Shown here piece after piece: positions 18,427-28,492 of a stretch of DNA of 64,000 nucleotides. Positions within the stretch are counted from its first letter, which is position 1. Every line of letters begins with the position of its first letter. Source of the stretch: Kitasatospora kifunensis (lineage in GTDB: Bacteria; Actinomycetota; Actinomycetes; Streptomycetales; Streptomycetaceae); assembly GCF_014203855.1 (NCBI RefSeq), contig NZ_JACHJV010000001.1, positions 5,084,001-5,148,000 on the forward strand, read 5' to 3'. The translations under genes were made by a program, and so were the position numbers. The notes under the pieces are model-generated. The model was not told where the DNA came from, ran no database searches, and saw nothing but the letters and a program-made list of their open reading frames with translations.

Positions 18427-21171
18427 TCAGCCCTGGGCGGCCCGCTGCAGGGCGCTGGCCAGCAGTGCCAGGTCGGTGGGCCCGTTGCCCAGCTCGCGCA
18501 CCGGGCGGCGGGTGGGCGGAGCGCCCAGCTGGGCCGGGTCGACGGCGACCACGGTGGGGCGCAGCGTGGCGGTGCGCGGGATCCGGCCGCTGACCCGGGC
18601 CGTCTGGAAGGCCAGCACCGCGCCGTCGGGCCGACGCAGGTAGCCGCGCCCGGGAGTCTGCTCGGGCAGCGCGGCCGCGTCGTCCACGTGGACCAGCAGC
18701 TCGGAGTCGGCGGGGTGGTCGGTGCGCAGGGCGATCCGCCACTGGGCGGCCTCGGCCAGTTCGCTGCCCGCGCTCAGCTCCGGTCGGCTGGTGGCGGCCA
18801 CCAGGTGCATGCCCAGGCGGGCACCACGCTGGGCGATGGCGGCCAGCGCGCGGGCCAGCGGCCGGCCGGCGGGCGAGGTGGGGGAGAGCAGCGCGTCGTA
18901 GTCGTCGACCACCACGATCAGCCGAACGGGGGGCGCGTCGGCCACCACGGTCGCGCTGCCGGGGACGGCGGCGGTGGCCACCGCCGCCCGGGCGGGTGCC
19001 GGCTCGGGGCTGCGCGGCTGCCCGATCACGGCCGGGCGGGTGGTCAGCGCCTGCTCGGCGAACCAGACCGGGAAGGAACGCCCGCCGAACAGCGCCTCGC
19101 GTCGGGCCAGCTCCTCCTGCAGGGCCTCGGCGGCCAGCAGCGCCTGGCGCGGGTCGGCGGCGGCGTCCAGCGCGGCGGTGACGTGCGGCAGTTCGGCGCA
19201 GCCGGCCAGGCCCGCGTCCCGGCCGCCGATGAGCTGCACATGCAGCCGGTCCGGGCGTTCGCCGACGGCCAGCGAGGCGACCAGGGTGCGCAGCAGCTCG
19301 CTCTTGCCGGCGCCGCGGGCGCCGCCGACCAGCAGGTGCGCCGGGCCGGTCAGTTCGGACCCGGCCAGGTCGACCGTGCACAGGTCGTCCCTGGTGGTGC
19401 CGAGCAGCGCGGCGGCGGTACCGGCGGTGCTGGGCAGGTCCTCCCAGCGGGCCGAGAGCTTGCTGGGGGTGACGGTGTCCAGCTGCAGCAGGTCGAGCAG
19501 GCGCAGCGCCTCCGGCAGCGGACCGCGCGACATCGGCGCGGCCTCCCGCAGCGGGGCCAGCGCCCGGGCCAGCCGCTCGGCCCAGGCGGCCGAGACGGCG
19601 TCCAGCGCGACCTCCTCGGTGCGCTGGTCACCGCAGGCGACCGTCAGCCGGGTGGCGACCTCGCCGGTGACCGTGGCGGTGGCGCCCAGGCCGGGCGGCA
19701 GCTGCTCGGGCCGCTCGGCCAGGCAGAGCGGGAAGACACCGGAGGCCGGGCCGTGGCGCAGCAGCCGCTCCAGCGCCTGGCGGGCCGGGGTCGAGCCCGG
19801 ATCGCCGTCCACCAGCAGCACCGTGACGGGCTGCGCGGCCTCCTCGGGCGGGCGGTCGGCCAGCTCGGCCAGGCGCTGCTCGGCCTGTGCGGCGTCCAGA
19901 CCGATCAGCAGGCGGCAGTCCTGGCCGTGGCCCGGGCGCAGGTGCGGCAGCCAGAGCGACCAGGCCCAGTCGGCGGTGCGCCGCTCGCTCTGGTGCTGCT
20001 CGTCGGCGCTGACCACCACCAGGCTCAGCCCGCTCGGCGGGTGCAGCGTGGCGAGCTGGGCGAGCAGCGCCCGGGCAAGGCCCAGCAGCCGGGCGCGCGG
20101 CCCGGCAACGCCGAGGCTGCCGGCCCGGCGCAGGTCGACGGTGACCGGGACGGCGGGCAGCATCGTGCCGGGCGTGGTGCCGGGGCCGCCGGCCAGGTCG
20201 GCGGTGCCCAGGCGCAGGGTGAGCGCGTCCGGATGGGCGGGCACCCGCTCCCAGAGCCGCGGGCCCGGGCCGAGCGCGTTGAGCAGCAGGGTGGCGGGGT
20301 CGGGCCAGCGCTCGCGCAGCGCGGTGGCCTGGCGGTCGCGGGCCTTGGCGTGCTGCTGCGCCGCGTCACGCGCGACGGCACGCGCGGCAGCGGGTGCGGC
20401 CGTGTCGGGCGCGGGGGAGCGGCCGAGTCGGCGGGCCAGCAGCGAGCGGGTGCGACCGGCTCCGCTGGGCACGGGCGGTTCGGGCTGCTCGGCCACGGGG
20501 ACGCTGGGGCGGGCCGGGGGCGGTGGGCTGACCTGCAGGTGGCCCAGGCCGTCCGGCGTGGTGGCGCGGGCCTGCTCGGCGCCGGGGGCGGCGGCCAGCG
20601 TGACGGTCGACTCGCCCAGGCGCAGCAGGGCGCTCTCGGTCAGCACTCGCGGTTCCTCGCCCAGGGCGCGGCCGTCCAGCGCGGTGCCGTTGGTCGAGCC
20701 GAGGTCGTGCACCGTCACGGTGCCGTCGGTGGCCAGCTGGAGGGAGAGGTGCAGTCTGGAGACGTCGGGGTCGTCGAGCGGCACATCGGCCTCGCTGGAG
20801 CGGCCGACCCGCACCTGGCGGCCGTGCAGCCGGTGCACGCCGCCGGCGTCCGGGCCGCCGATCACCCGCAGCTCGGCGGCGGGCCCGGCCGGCGGCTCGT
20901 CGGCGTCCGGGTCGGGTTCGCCGAGCGCGAGGACCGCGCCGTCCAGCAGCGGGGGGTGGCCGAGCGGGGTGCGTTCGTCGATTCGCTGGGACCCGGCGTA
21001 GAGGTGCACATGGGTGGCGCTGCGGGCGCCGCGCACGCCCACGGCGCCGGCCAGCGCCGCCGCGAGCGATCCGAGCGGGGTGCCGACCGGAGCGGTGACC
21101 AGGACGTCGGTGGCGGATGCGGGCACGCCCGCGCCCACGCGGGGTCGGAGGACCGTCAGCCGGATCTGCAT
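18427..21171 (-). CDS. FHA-domain FtsK/SpoIIIE-type ATPase
   Basis: The 914-residue protein has an N-terminal ubiquitin-like region, an FHA domain (about 104-192, with GRSSEADVPL, SRLH and STNG) that binds phosphothreonine, a linker, and an FtsK/SpoIIIE-type ATPase with Walker A GGARGAGKS near residue 615 and Walker B VVVDDYDAL near 750. The layout is like EssC/YukB proteins of type VII secretion, but no WXG100, EccB/D/E or mycosin genes are here and no clear transmembrane helices are seen. Divergence from two Ser/Thr kinases suggests its FHA domain reads their phosphorylation; this is inference. Confidence 0.78.
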   Translation of the reverse strand: MQIRLTVLRPRVGAGVPASATDVLVTAPVGTPLGSLAAALAGAVGVRGARSATHVHLYAGSQRIDERTPLGHPPLLDGAVLALGEPDPDADEPPAGPAAELRVIGGPDAGGVHRLHGRQVRVGRSSEADVPLDDPDVSRLHLSLQLATDGTVTVHDLGSTNGTALDGRALGEEPRVLTESALLRLGESTVTLAAAPGAEQARATTPDGLGHLQVSPPPPARPSVPVAEQPEPPVPSGAGRTRSLLARRLGRSPAPDTAAPAAARAVARDAAQQHAKARDRQATALRERWPDPATLLLNALGPGPRLWERVPAHPDALTLRLGTADLAGGPGTTPGTMLPAVPVTVDLRRAGSLGVAGPRARLLGLARALLAQLATLHPPSGLSLVVVSADEQHQSERRTADWAWSLWLPHLRPGHGQDCRLLIGLDAAQAEQRLAELADRPPEEAAQPVTVLLVDGDPGSTPARQALERLLRHGPASGVFPLCLAERPEQLPPGLGATATVTGEVATRLTVACGDQRTEEVALDAVSAAWAERLARALAPLREAAPMSRGPLPEALRLLDLLQLDTVTPSKLSARWEDLPSTAGTAAALLGTTRDDLCTVDLAGSELTGPAHLLVGGARGAGKSELLRTLVASLAVGERPDRLHVQLIGGRDAGLAGCAELPHVTAALDAAADPRQALLAAEALQEELARREALFGGRSFPVWFAEQALTTRPAVIGQPRSPEPAPARAAVATAAVPGSATVVADAPPVRLIVVVDDYDALLSPTSPAGRPLARALAAIAQRGARLGMHLVAATSRPELSAGSELAEAAQWRIALRTDHPADSELLVHVDDAAALPEQTPGRGYLRRPDGAVLAFQTARVSGRIPRTATLRPTVVAVDPAQLGAPPTRRPVRELGNGPTDLALLASALQRAAQG

Positions 21172-21492
21172 CGCGCCCGGGGTTCCCCTCTGCTCGTGAT
21201 GAGTGTTGGACCGCAGGAGTGCCAGGGCCTTCCGGCCCTAGGTGTCATCCTGCCACCCGGGACTGACAGTCCGTGCACCGTACCGGATTTGACGATCTTG
21301 TGATCAGCGCCATGGTGGAGCCGACGAGGACTCAGGTCAAGGTCACCTCGACCCGCCGGAATCGGCCACCGCGAGCCACCCACAGTGCGTAGTCGTCGGG
21401 CGCCTGTTTGGCGGACACCGTTAGAGTTGCCGCACACACGGACTATCGCCCGCAGGCGACGGTAGGCCTCGGTAGGGCAAGGAGTGCACCAG
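21172..21492. promoter_or_regulatory. Divergent FHA-ATPase / pkaA control region
   Basis: No gene is seen in these 321 bases. For the kinase, TAGAGT (21422-21427) is a -10 candidate that would give a leader of about 59 nt; AAGGAG (21479-21484) is the ribosome binding site. For the ATPase gene, TACGGT on the minus strand near 21277-21282 is a weak -10 candidate. Confidence 0.35.
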
Positions 21493-23397
21493 GTGCGGCC
21501 GGTAGGCAGCAAGTATCTGCTCGAGGAGACCATCGGGCGTGGTGCCATGGGCACCGTCTGGCGTGGGCGGGTGCGCGAGGATGCCGGGCTGGCGGACCTG
21601 GTGCCGGGCCAGCAGGTCGCGGTCAAGGTGCTCAAGGAGGAGCTGGCCGCCGACCAGGACATCGTGCTGCGGTTCCTGCGCGAGCGCTCGGTGCTGCTGC
21701 GGCTGAGCCATCCCAATATCGTCCGGCTGCGCGACCTGGTGGTCGAGGGCGAGCTGCTGGCCCTGGTGATGGACCTGGTGGACGGCCCCGACCTCTACCG
21801 CTACCTGCGCACCAACGGCCCGCTCAGCCCGATCGCGGCGGCCCTGCTGATGGCCCAGATCGCCGACGCGCTGGCGGTCAGCCACGCGGACGGCGTGGTG
21901 CACCGCGACCTCAAACCGGCCAACGTGCTGCTCGCCAGCAGCTACGCCGACGGCCAGGGCGAGCAACTGCACCCGATGCTCACCGACTTCGGCATCGCCC
22001 GGCTGGCCGACTCCCCGGGAATCACCCGTACCAGCGAGTTCGTCGGCACCCCCGCCTACGTCGCGCCCGAGTCCGCCAGCGGCCGCCCGCAGACCTCGGC
22101 CGTCGACATCTACGGCGCCGGGATCATGCTCTACGAGCTGGTCACCGGGCGCGCGCCGTTCCAGGGCGACGGTGCGCTCCAGGTGCTCCAGGCGCACCTG
22201 ACCCAGGAGCCGCCGCGCCCGCCCGGCATGCCCGAGCCGCTGTGGATCGTGGTCGAGCGCTGCCTGCGCAAGGACCCGGCCCAGCGGCCCAGCGCCACCT
22301 CGCTGGCGCACGCGCTGCGGGTGGTGGCCGCCGGGATCGGTGTGCACGCCGCGCCGGCCGCGGTGGACGCCGCGCTCGCCGTGGGCGCGCTGCTGGTGCC
22401 CGAGGTGCAGCCGGCCGAGGTGCCGGGGACCGGCCCCGGCAGCACCCTGCCGGGCGCCACCCAGGTCGGCGACCCGACCCAGCCGGACCCGGCCACCCAG
22501 CTGCTGACCGCGCAGTACGACCCGGGCGCGGCCACCCAGGTGATGCCGCACGGCGCCCCGGGCAACGGCCTGGGCCAGCCGACCGCCGACCCGACCCGGC
22601 TGATGCCGAGCTCGCCCGGCGGCCCGTTCGCCACGCCGCCGAGCCCGGCCGGGCCGCCCGCCCCCGCCCAGCCCGAGGCCCCGCACCCCTGGCAGACCCA
22701 GCTGCGCGCGGCCCGGGACCGCAACCAGCAGACGCAGGTCTTCGCCGCCGAGGAGTTCGAGCCCCCGCAGCCGTCCCCGCAGGCCTACCAGGGCGGCGGC
22801 TACCCCGGCTCCGGCTATCCGCCGCAGGGCCAGCCGCGTCCGGGCGGCTACCCGCCGCCGAGCGGGCAGCGCGGGCCCGAGCCGTACCAGGGCGCGCAGG
22901 GCCGGCCGGGGTACGGGCGCGGCGAGCGCCCGCCGGTGGCCCCGCCGCCGTACCAGTCCCGGCGTCCGCAGCAGCCGCCGGGCCCCGGCCAGCGAGACCC
23001 GTACGCAGGTCAGGGCTACGCCGAGCCGGACCCGCGCTACAGCGGCGAGCAGGCCTACCGTGAGCCGGCCCAGCGCCAGGCCCCGCCGTCGGCCGCACCC
23101 CGGCGCCCCGAGCCGCAGCACCGCCCCGAGCCGCCGCTGCCCCGGGAGCGCGAGCCGGAGCCGGAGCGCGAGCCAAGGCCGCGCCGCGAGCCGCGTCCGC
23201 GCAGCCGCAACCGGATGTACATCCCGGGCCTGGGCTGCCTCAAGGGCTGTCTGATGGTGCTGCTGATCCTGGCGGTGGCCGCGGTCGCACTGTGGAACTT
23301 CACGCCGCTGCCGCGGTACTGGGACGACGTGCACAGCACGTTCACCTCCACCACCACCTGGATCAGCAGCACCTGGCACTCCGTCACGGGGAACTGA
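21493..23397 (+). CDS. pkaA: Membrane Ser/Thr protein kinase, PkaA-like
   Basis: The 634-residue kinase has all Hanks motifs: glycine loop IGRGAMGTVW, VAVK lysine, HRDLKPANVL, DFG and APE, within about residues 5-275. A long Pro/Gly/Gln-rich linker (about 300-570) follows, then one transmembrane helix (about 582-602, GCLMVLLILAVAAVALW) and a short outer tail. The GTG at 21493 is preferred over one 9 bases upstream because the AAGGAG then has 8-base spacing. Position beside a second kinase and prfB matches pkaA/pkaB of S. coelicolor, as I recall that locus. Partners are unknown; the divergent FHA protein is a candidate. Confidence 0.85.
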   Translation: MRPVGSKYLLEETIGRGAMGTVWRGRVREDAGLADLVPGQQVAVKVLKEELAADQDIVLRFLRERSVLLRLSHPNIVRLRDLVVEGELLALVMDLVDGPDLYRYLRTNGPLSPIAAALLMAQIADALAVSHADGVVHRDLKPANVLLASSYADGQGEQLHPMLTDFGIARLADSPGITRTSEFVGTPAYVAPESASGRPQTSAVDIYGAGIMLYELVTGRAPFQGDGALQVLQAHLTQEPPRPPGMPEPLWIVVERCLRKDPAQRPSATSLAHALRVVAAGIGVHAAPAAVDAALAVGALLVPEVQPAEVPGTGPGSTLPGATQVGDPTQPDPATQLLTAQYDPGAATQVMPHGAPGNGLGQPTADPTRLMPSSPGGPFATPPSPAGPPAPAQPEAPHPWQTQLRAARDRNQQTQVFAAEEFEPPQPSPQAYQGGGYPGSGYPPQGQPRPGGYPPPSGQRGPEPYQGAQGRPGYGRGERPPVAPPPYQSRRPQQPPGPGQRDPYAGQGYAEPDPRYSGEQAYREPAQRQAPPSAAPRRPEPQHRPEPPLPREREPEPEREPRPRREPRPRSRNRMYIPGLGCLKGCLMVLLILAVAAVALWNFTPLPRYWDDVHSTFTSTTTWISSTWHSVTGN

Positions 23398-23428
23398 CGG
23401 ATCGCCACGAAGCGGTCGACATTGCCTC

Positions 23429-23440
23429 TTTGTCGACAAA
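23429..23440. promoter_or_regulatory. 12-bp palindrome between the kinase genes
   Basis: TTTGTCGACAAA is a perfect palindrome, extended by GCCT/AGGC with a one-base bulge. It lies 32 bases after the pkaA stop and upstream of a TAGGTT -10-like element (near 23478). It could be a weak terminator or an operator for the second kinase. Confidence 0.45.
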
Positions 23441-23564
23441 AGGCCGCCGGAGGTCCCGCGTAGGGGCCAGGGGCGCGTAGGTTGGTCGGTGACGCACCGA
23501 CCTCACGAGCGCTCCCGGTCCCCCGCGGCGTCCCGGGAGCGCTCCCGCCGCCCACGGAGCAGCA

Positions 23565-24866
23565 TTGGCACGCAAGATCGGCAGCCGGTACACCGTGCAC
23601 CAGGTGATCGGCCGGGGGTCCGCCGGCACCGTGTGGCTGGGCGAGGGACCAGATGGGCCGGTGGCCGTCAAGCTGCTGCGCGAGGACCTGGCCACCGATC
23701 AGGTGCTGGTCGGCCGTTTCGTCCAGGAACGCGCCGCGCTCACCAGCCTGGACCACCCCCGGGTGGTCGGGGTGCGCGACATGGTGGTGGACGGCGACGA
23801 CCTGGCCCTGGTGATGGAGCTGGTGCACGGCACCGACCTGCGCTCCCGGCTGGAGCGCGAGGGCGTGCTGGCTCCGCAGGCGGCCGTCTCGGTGATCGCG
23901 GACGTGGCCGACGGCCTGGCCGCCGCGCACGCGGCCGGCATCGTGCACCGGGACGTCAAGCCGGAGAACGTGATGCTCGACCTCGCCGCGCCCGCCGGTC
24001 CTGGCGGGGCACCGCGGGCCAAGCTCACCGACTTCGGGATCGCCCGGCTGGTCGACGCCCCGCGCCGGACCAGGGCCACCCGGATCATCGGCACCCCCGA
24101 CTACCTGGCCCCCGAGATCATCGAGGGCCTTGAACCGCGGGCGGCCGTCGACATCTACGCGCTGGCCACCGTGCTGTACGAGCTGCTGGCGGGCTTCACC
24201 CCGTTCGGCGGTGGGCACACCGGGGCGGTGCTGCGCCGGCACGTCACCGAGAGCGTGCCGCCGGTCCCCGGGCTGCCGGACGGGCTGTGGCGGATCATCG
24301 CGGAGTGCCTGGCCAAGGCCCCCGCCTCCCGGCTGCGCGCCGCCGAGCTGGCCGAGCGGCTGCGCGAGCAGCTGCCCGCGCTGGCCGGCCTGCCGCCACT
24401 GGCGCTGCCCGCCCAGGACCGCCCGCCGGCCGAGGAACCGCTGACCCCCGCCGAGGCCGTCTACGCCGAGGCGGAGACCGGCACCGGCACCCACCGCCGC
24501 CGGCGCGGCCCGGCCGTCCCGCTGGTCCCCGCCTCGGCCCCCGACTCCACCCGGGACACCCACACCAGCCTGCGCCGCCCCTCCGCCCAGGAGCTGGCCG
24601 GCTACGCCGCCGAGTCGCGCGCCCAGCGCTCGGCTCCGGCGGGCGGGCACCGTGGCGCCGGCCGGCGCGCGCTGGTGCGCCGCCGTCGCCAGCTCGCGGT
24701 GCTGCTGGCGGTGGTGCTGCTGCTGGCCGGTGCCATCGCCGCGTTCAGCGCCTTCGCGGGGGGCGGGCGGCACCACGCGGGCGCCCCCGCCCCGCGCACC
24801 GCGGCGATTACGGCGAGTGGCCCGGCAAGCACGGGGCTACCGGCCGGTCCCAGTGCCCCGCGCTAA
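23565..24866 (+). CDS. pkaB: Membrane Ser/Thr protein kinase, PkaB-like
   Basis: The 433-residue kinase has intact catalytic motifs (IGRGSAGTVW, VAVK, HRDVKPENVM, DFGIAR, APE) in about residues 8-270, a basic linker, one transmembrane helix (about 378-398, LAVLLAVVLLLAGAIAAF) and a ~35-residue outer tail. The start is TTG at 23565, supported by GGAG 5 bases upstream and by the conserved MARKIGSRY-type opening. It is the second of a kinase pair and probably has its own promoter in the 167-bp gap. Confidence 0.85.
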   Translation: MARKIGSRYTVHQVIGRGSAGTVWLGEGPDGPVAVKLLREDLATDQVLVGRFVQERAALTSLDHPRVVGVRDMVVDGDDLALVMELVHGTDLRSRLEREGVLAPQAAVSVIADVADGLAAAHAAGIVHRDVKPENVMLDLAAPAGPGGAPRAKLTDFGIARLVDAPRRTRATRIIGTPDYLAPEIIEGLEPRAAVDIYALATVLYELLAGFTPFGGGHTGAVLRRHVTESVPPVPGLPDGLWRIIAECLAKAPASRLRAAELAERLREQLPALAGLPPLALPAQDRPPAEEPLTPAEAVYAEAETGTGTHRRRRGPAVPLVPASAPDSTRDTHTSLRRPSAQELAGYAAESRAQRSAPAGGHRGAGRRALVRRRRQLAVLLAVVLLLAGAIAAFSAFAGGGRHHAGAPAPRTAAITASGPASTGLPAGPSAPR

Positions 24867-24882
24867 CCATTAGGCTGGTGGC

Positions 24883-25992
<1,110 letters not shown>

Positions 25993-26030
25993 GCGCGTAA
26001 GTCGGGCAAAGAGTTGTAAAAAGCATTGAG

Positions 26031-26064
26031 GAGGGGCCCCGGACGGTAGCGTCCGGGGCCCCTC
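26031..26064 (+). terminator. Terminator of prfB
   Basis: A perfect 15-bp stem (26031-26045 and 26050-26064) with loop GTAG is followed by GGTCTTGTCTG. It also faces the 3' end of the convergent zinc-ribbon gene. Confidence 0.9.
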
Positions 26065-26090
26065 GGTCTTGTCTGTGGGTGGTTGCGGGC

Positions 26091-26285
26091 CTAGGCCAGC
26101 GCCTGCCGGCAGATCACCGCTACCGCCAGCAGCGCCGTCAGTAGGGCGAGCAGCGTGGCCGGGGAGAGCGAGGCGAACGGGCTCTGCTGCTCCTGCAGCC
26201 GGGCGCGCTGGGCACGGCACACCGGGCAGCGGCCATCGCTTACGCGGCCGGCGCAGTTGGCGCACACCAGATGGTCGCACGTCAT
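26091..26285 (-). CDS. Small zinc-ribbon membrane protein
   Basis: The 64-residue product has five cysteines near its N-terminus (C-x4-C-x2-C-x9-C-x2-C), fitting a zinc ribbon, then a Gln/Arg-rich spacer and one transmembrane helix (about 42-60, ATLLALLTALLAVAVI). It would be a tail-anchored peptide with the metal site in the cytoplasm. Function is unknown. Coding is supported by the coherent domain pattern and codon use. Confidence 0.65.
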   Translation of the reverse strand: MTCDHLVCANCAGRVSDGRCPVCRAQRARLQEQQSPFASLSPATLLALLTALLAVAVICRQALA

Positions 26286-26777
26286 GCGATCTCCTCCTTG
26301 CTGCTAGTGCCAACGCACCGGGGGGCCCGATGGTTCCCGTACCTGACCCGAGCGGGGGATCGGCGCGGACCGCGGCCTCGCGGTTTGCCTTCTACTCTGC
26401 CAGGTTCCGGAGCATCCGGCGCCCGGGCCGGGGAACCCGGTCGGGCACTTCTACCCCAATCATCACATCGGAGACAAGGTGCCCACGAAACCCTGGGCAT
26501 GCTGTGAATTGGCTCGCAATTTTGCCGTCATTTCTCCGCAAGAGCGGACAATCCGCCAGCTTCCTTGGCCGGGGCTCCCTGCGCGGCGCGGGTCGGGTCG
26601 CGTATGGTCCCGAGCCAAGGAAGCGGCCCTCGGTCGCTGCCGCCACCCGCCCCGGCCGGTTCGCGGGGGTGGGACCGACCCAGGAACGGTGCGACCGGCA
26701 GGCCCCGCTGGCCTGAAGTAACGATCGGGTTACGGAAGTTGTCCGTGTCGTCAGCTGTTCCGCCTAGGATGGCCTCC
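26286..26777. other. Long intergenic region before ftsE
   Basis: I see no convincing gene in these 492 bases. The stretch near 26505-26560 is less GC-rich than average and may hold promoter elements for the zinc-ribbon gene on the minus strand. The ftsE promoter lies at the right edge. Confidence 0.35.
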
Positions 26778-26792
26778 GTGATGCAGCCGTGA
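26778..26792 (+). CDS. Four-codon leaderless minicistron coupled to ftsE
   Basis: GTG ATG CAG CCG TGA starts 7 bases after TAGGAT (26765-26770), the place where a leaderless transcript would begin. Its TGA overlaps the GTG start codon of ftsE (GTGA). If real, ribosomes would load on the minicistron and restart on ftsE. This is inferred from sequence layout only. Confidence 0.4.
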
Positions 26793-27478
26793 TCAGATTC
26801 GACAACGTTTCCAAGACCTATCCCAAGCAGAACCGCCCCGCCTTGTCGGAGGTCTCGCTGGAGATCGAGAAGGGCGAGTTCGTCTTCCTGGTCGGTTCCT
26901 CCGGCTCGGGCAAGTCCACCTTCCTGCGGCTGTGCCTGCGCGAGGAGCGCCCCAGCACCGGTGAGGTGCACGTGCTCGGCAAGGACCTGGGCAAGCTCTC
27001 CAACTGGAAGGTGCCGCACATGCGGCGGCAACTGGGCACCGTCTTCCAGGACTTCCGCCTGCTGCCGAACAAGACCGTGGCGCAGAACGTGGCGTTCGCG
27101 CTGGAGGTCATCGGCAAGCCGAAGAGTGCCATCAACAAGGTGGTGCCCGAGGTGCTCGACCTGGTCGGCCTCGGCGGCAAGGAGGACCGGATGCCCGGTG
27201 AGCTCTCCGGTGGTGAGCAGCAGCGCGTGGCGATCGCCCGAGCCTTCGTCAACCGCCCGATGCTGCTGATCGCTGACGAGCCGACCGGAAACCTGGACCC
27301 GCAGAACTCGGTCGGCATCATGAAGCTGCTGGACCGGATCAACCGCACCGGGACCACGGTGCTGATGGCCACCCACGACCAGGCCATCGTCGACCAGATG
27401 CGCAAGCGCGTGATCGAACTGGACAAGGGGCTGCTGGTCCGCGACCAGGCCCGCGGCGTCTACGGATACCAGCACTAG
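26789..27478 (+). CDS. ftsE: Cell-division ABC ATPase FtsE
   Basis: The 229-residue ATPase has Walker [10 protein letters not shown] (36-44), signature LSGGEQQR and Walker [12 protein letters not shown]. FtsE pairs with FtsX at the divisome and, in actinobacteria, activates peptidoglycan hydrolases such as RipC across the membrane. The GTG at 26789 has no Shine-Dalgarno sequence and overlaps the stop of a tiny upstream frame. ftsX follows 56 bases later. Confidence 0.97.
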   Translation: MIRFDNVSKTYPKQNRPALSEVSLEIEKGEFVFLVGSSGSGKSTFLRLCLREERPSTGEVHVLGKDLGKLSNWKVPHMRRQLGTVFQDFRLLPNKTVAQNVAFALEVIGKPKSAINKVVPEVLDLVGLGGKEDRMPGELSGGEQQRVAIARAFVNRPMLLIADEPTGNLDPQNSVGIMKLLDRINRTGTTVLMATHDQAIVDQMRKRVIELDKGLLVRDQARGVYGYQH

Positions 27479-27534
27479 CCGGCTACCGCCTCGCCGTCGG
27501 TCCACCAGCATTCACCTTGGAGTAGAAGAAGCTC

Positions 27535-28446
27535 ATGCGCGCCCAGTTCATCCTGTCGGAGATCGGTGTGGGTCTCCGCCGCAACCTGACCATGACCATC
27601 GCGGTCGTGGTCAGCGTCGCGCTCTCGCTCGCGCTGGCCGGAGCCAGTCTGTTGGTCCGCGACCAGGTCAACTCGATGAAGGGGTACTGGTACGACAAGG
27701 TCGAGGTCAGCATCTACTTCTGCACCAAGGCGGATGCGAAGAACGCCCCGCAGTGCGCGAACGGTGCGGCCACCGACCAGCAGATCGCCGATGTCAAGGC
27801 GGGCCTGGACAAGCTCCAGCCGCTGGTCCAGAGCTCGACCTTCGAGACCCAGGCGGAGGCGTACAAGCACTGGAAGGACATGAACCCGAACAACTCTCTG
27901 GTCTCCGTCCTCGGTGCCGACGCCATCCCCTCCTCCTGGCGGGTCAAGCTGAGCGACCCGACCCGCTACGACGTGATCCAGAGCGCCTTCGCCGGCCACC
28001 CGGGCGTGCGCTCGGTGGAGGACGAGCGGCAGATCCTGGACAACCTCTTCGGGCTGCTCAACGGTCTGCAGACGGCGGCCTTCGTGATCATGGTGCTGAT
28101 GCTCTCGGTGGCGCTGCTGCTGATCGTCAACACGGTCCGGGTCTCGGCCTTCAGTCGAAGGCGCGAAACCGGGATCATGCGCCTGGTCGGTGCCTCCAAC
28201 TTCTACGTGCAGATGCCGTTCATCGCGGAGGCGGCGTTCGCCGCCTTGTTGGGTGCGGTGCTGGCCTCCGGCCTGCTGCTGCTGGGCAACTACGGCGTGC
28301 AGACCTGGCTGGCCAAGAAGGTGCTCTTCATCCACTTCATCGGACTCTCCTCGGTGCTGCAGGTGATCCCGCTGCTGATCGTGGCCGGTATGGCGATGGC
28401 GGCGGTGGCGGCCTTCCTGACCCTGCGCAAGTACCTCAAGGTCTAG
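27535..28446 (+). CDS. ftsX: Cell-division permease FtsX
   Basis: The 303-residue protein shows the FtsX plan: a first transmembrane helix (about 20-42), a large extracellular loop (about 45-170) that contacts cell-wall hydrolases, and three more helices (about 175-197, 225-248, 270-292). The loop has two cysteines (near FCTKADAKNAPQC) that could form a disulfide. GGAG lies upstream of the ATG. It is co-transcribed with ftsE. Confidence 0.96.
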   Translation: MRAQFILSEIGVGLRRNLTMTIAVVVSVALSLALAGASLLVRDQVNSMKGYWYDKVEVSIYFCTKADAKNAPQCANGAATDQQIADVKAGLDKLQPLVQSSTFETQAEAYKHWKDMNPNNSLVSVLGADAIPSSWRVKLSDPTRYDVIQSAFAGHPGVRSVEDERQILDNLFGLLNGLQTAAFVIMVLMLSVALLLIVNTVRVSAFSRRRETGIMRLVGASNFYVQMPFIAEAAFAALLGAVLASGLLLLGNYGVQTWLAKKVLFIHFIGLSSVLQVIPLLIVAGMAMAAVAAFLTLRKYLKV

Positions 28447-28492
28447 CTGCTGCTCTGTGACGGAGCGCACCGGGCGCCTAGACTCCGGTCCC

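Noticed and set aside
18427-21171. Type VII secretion locus around the FHA/FtsK-type ATPase
   Set aside because: No WXG100, EccB, EccD, EccE or mycosin genes are near, and clear membrane helices are lacking in the ATPase.
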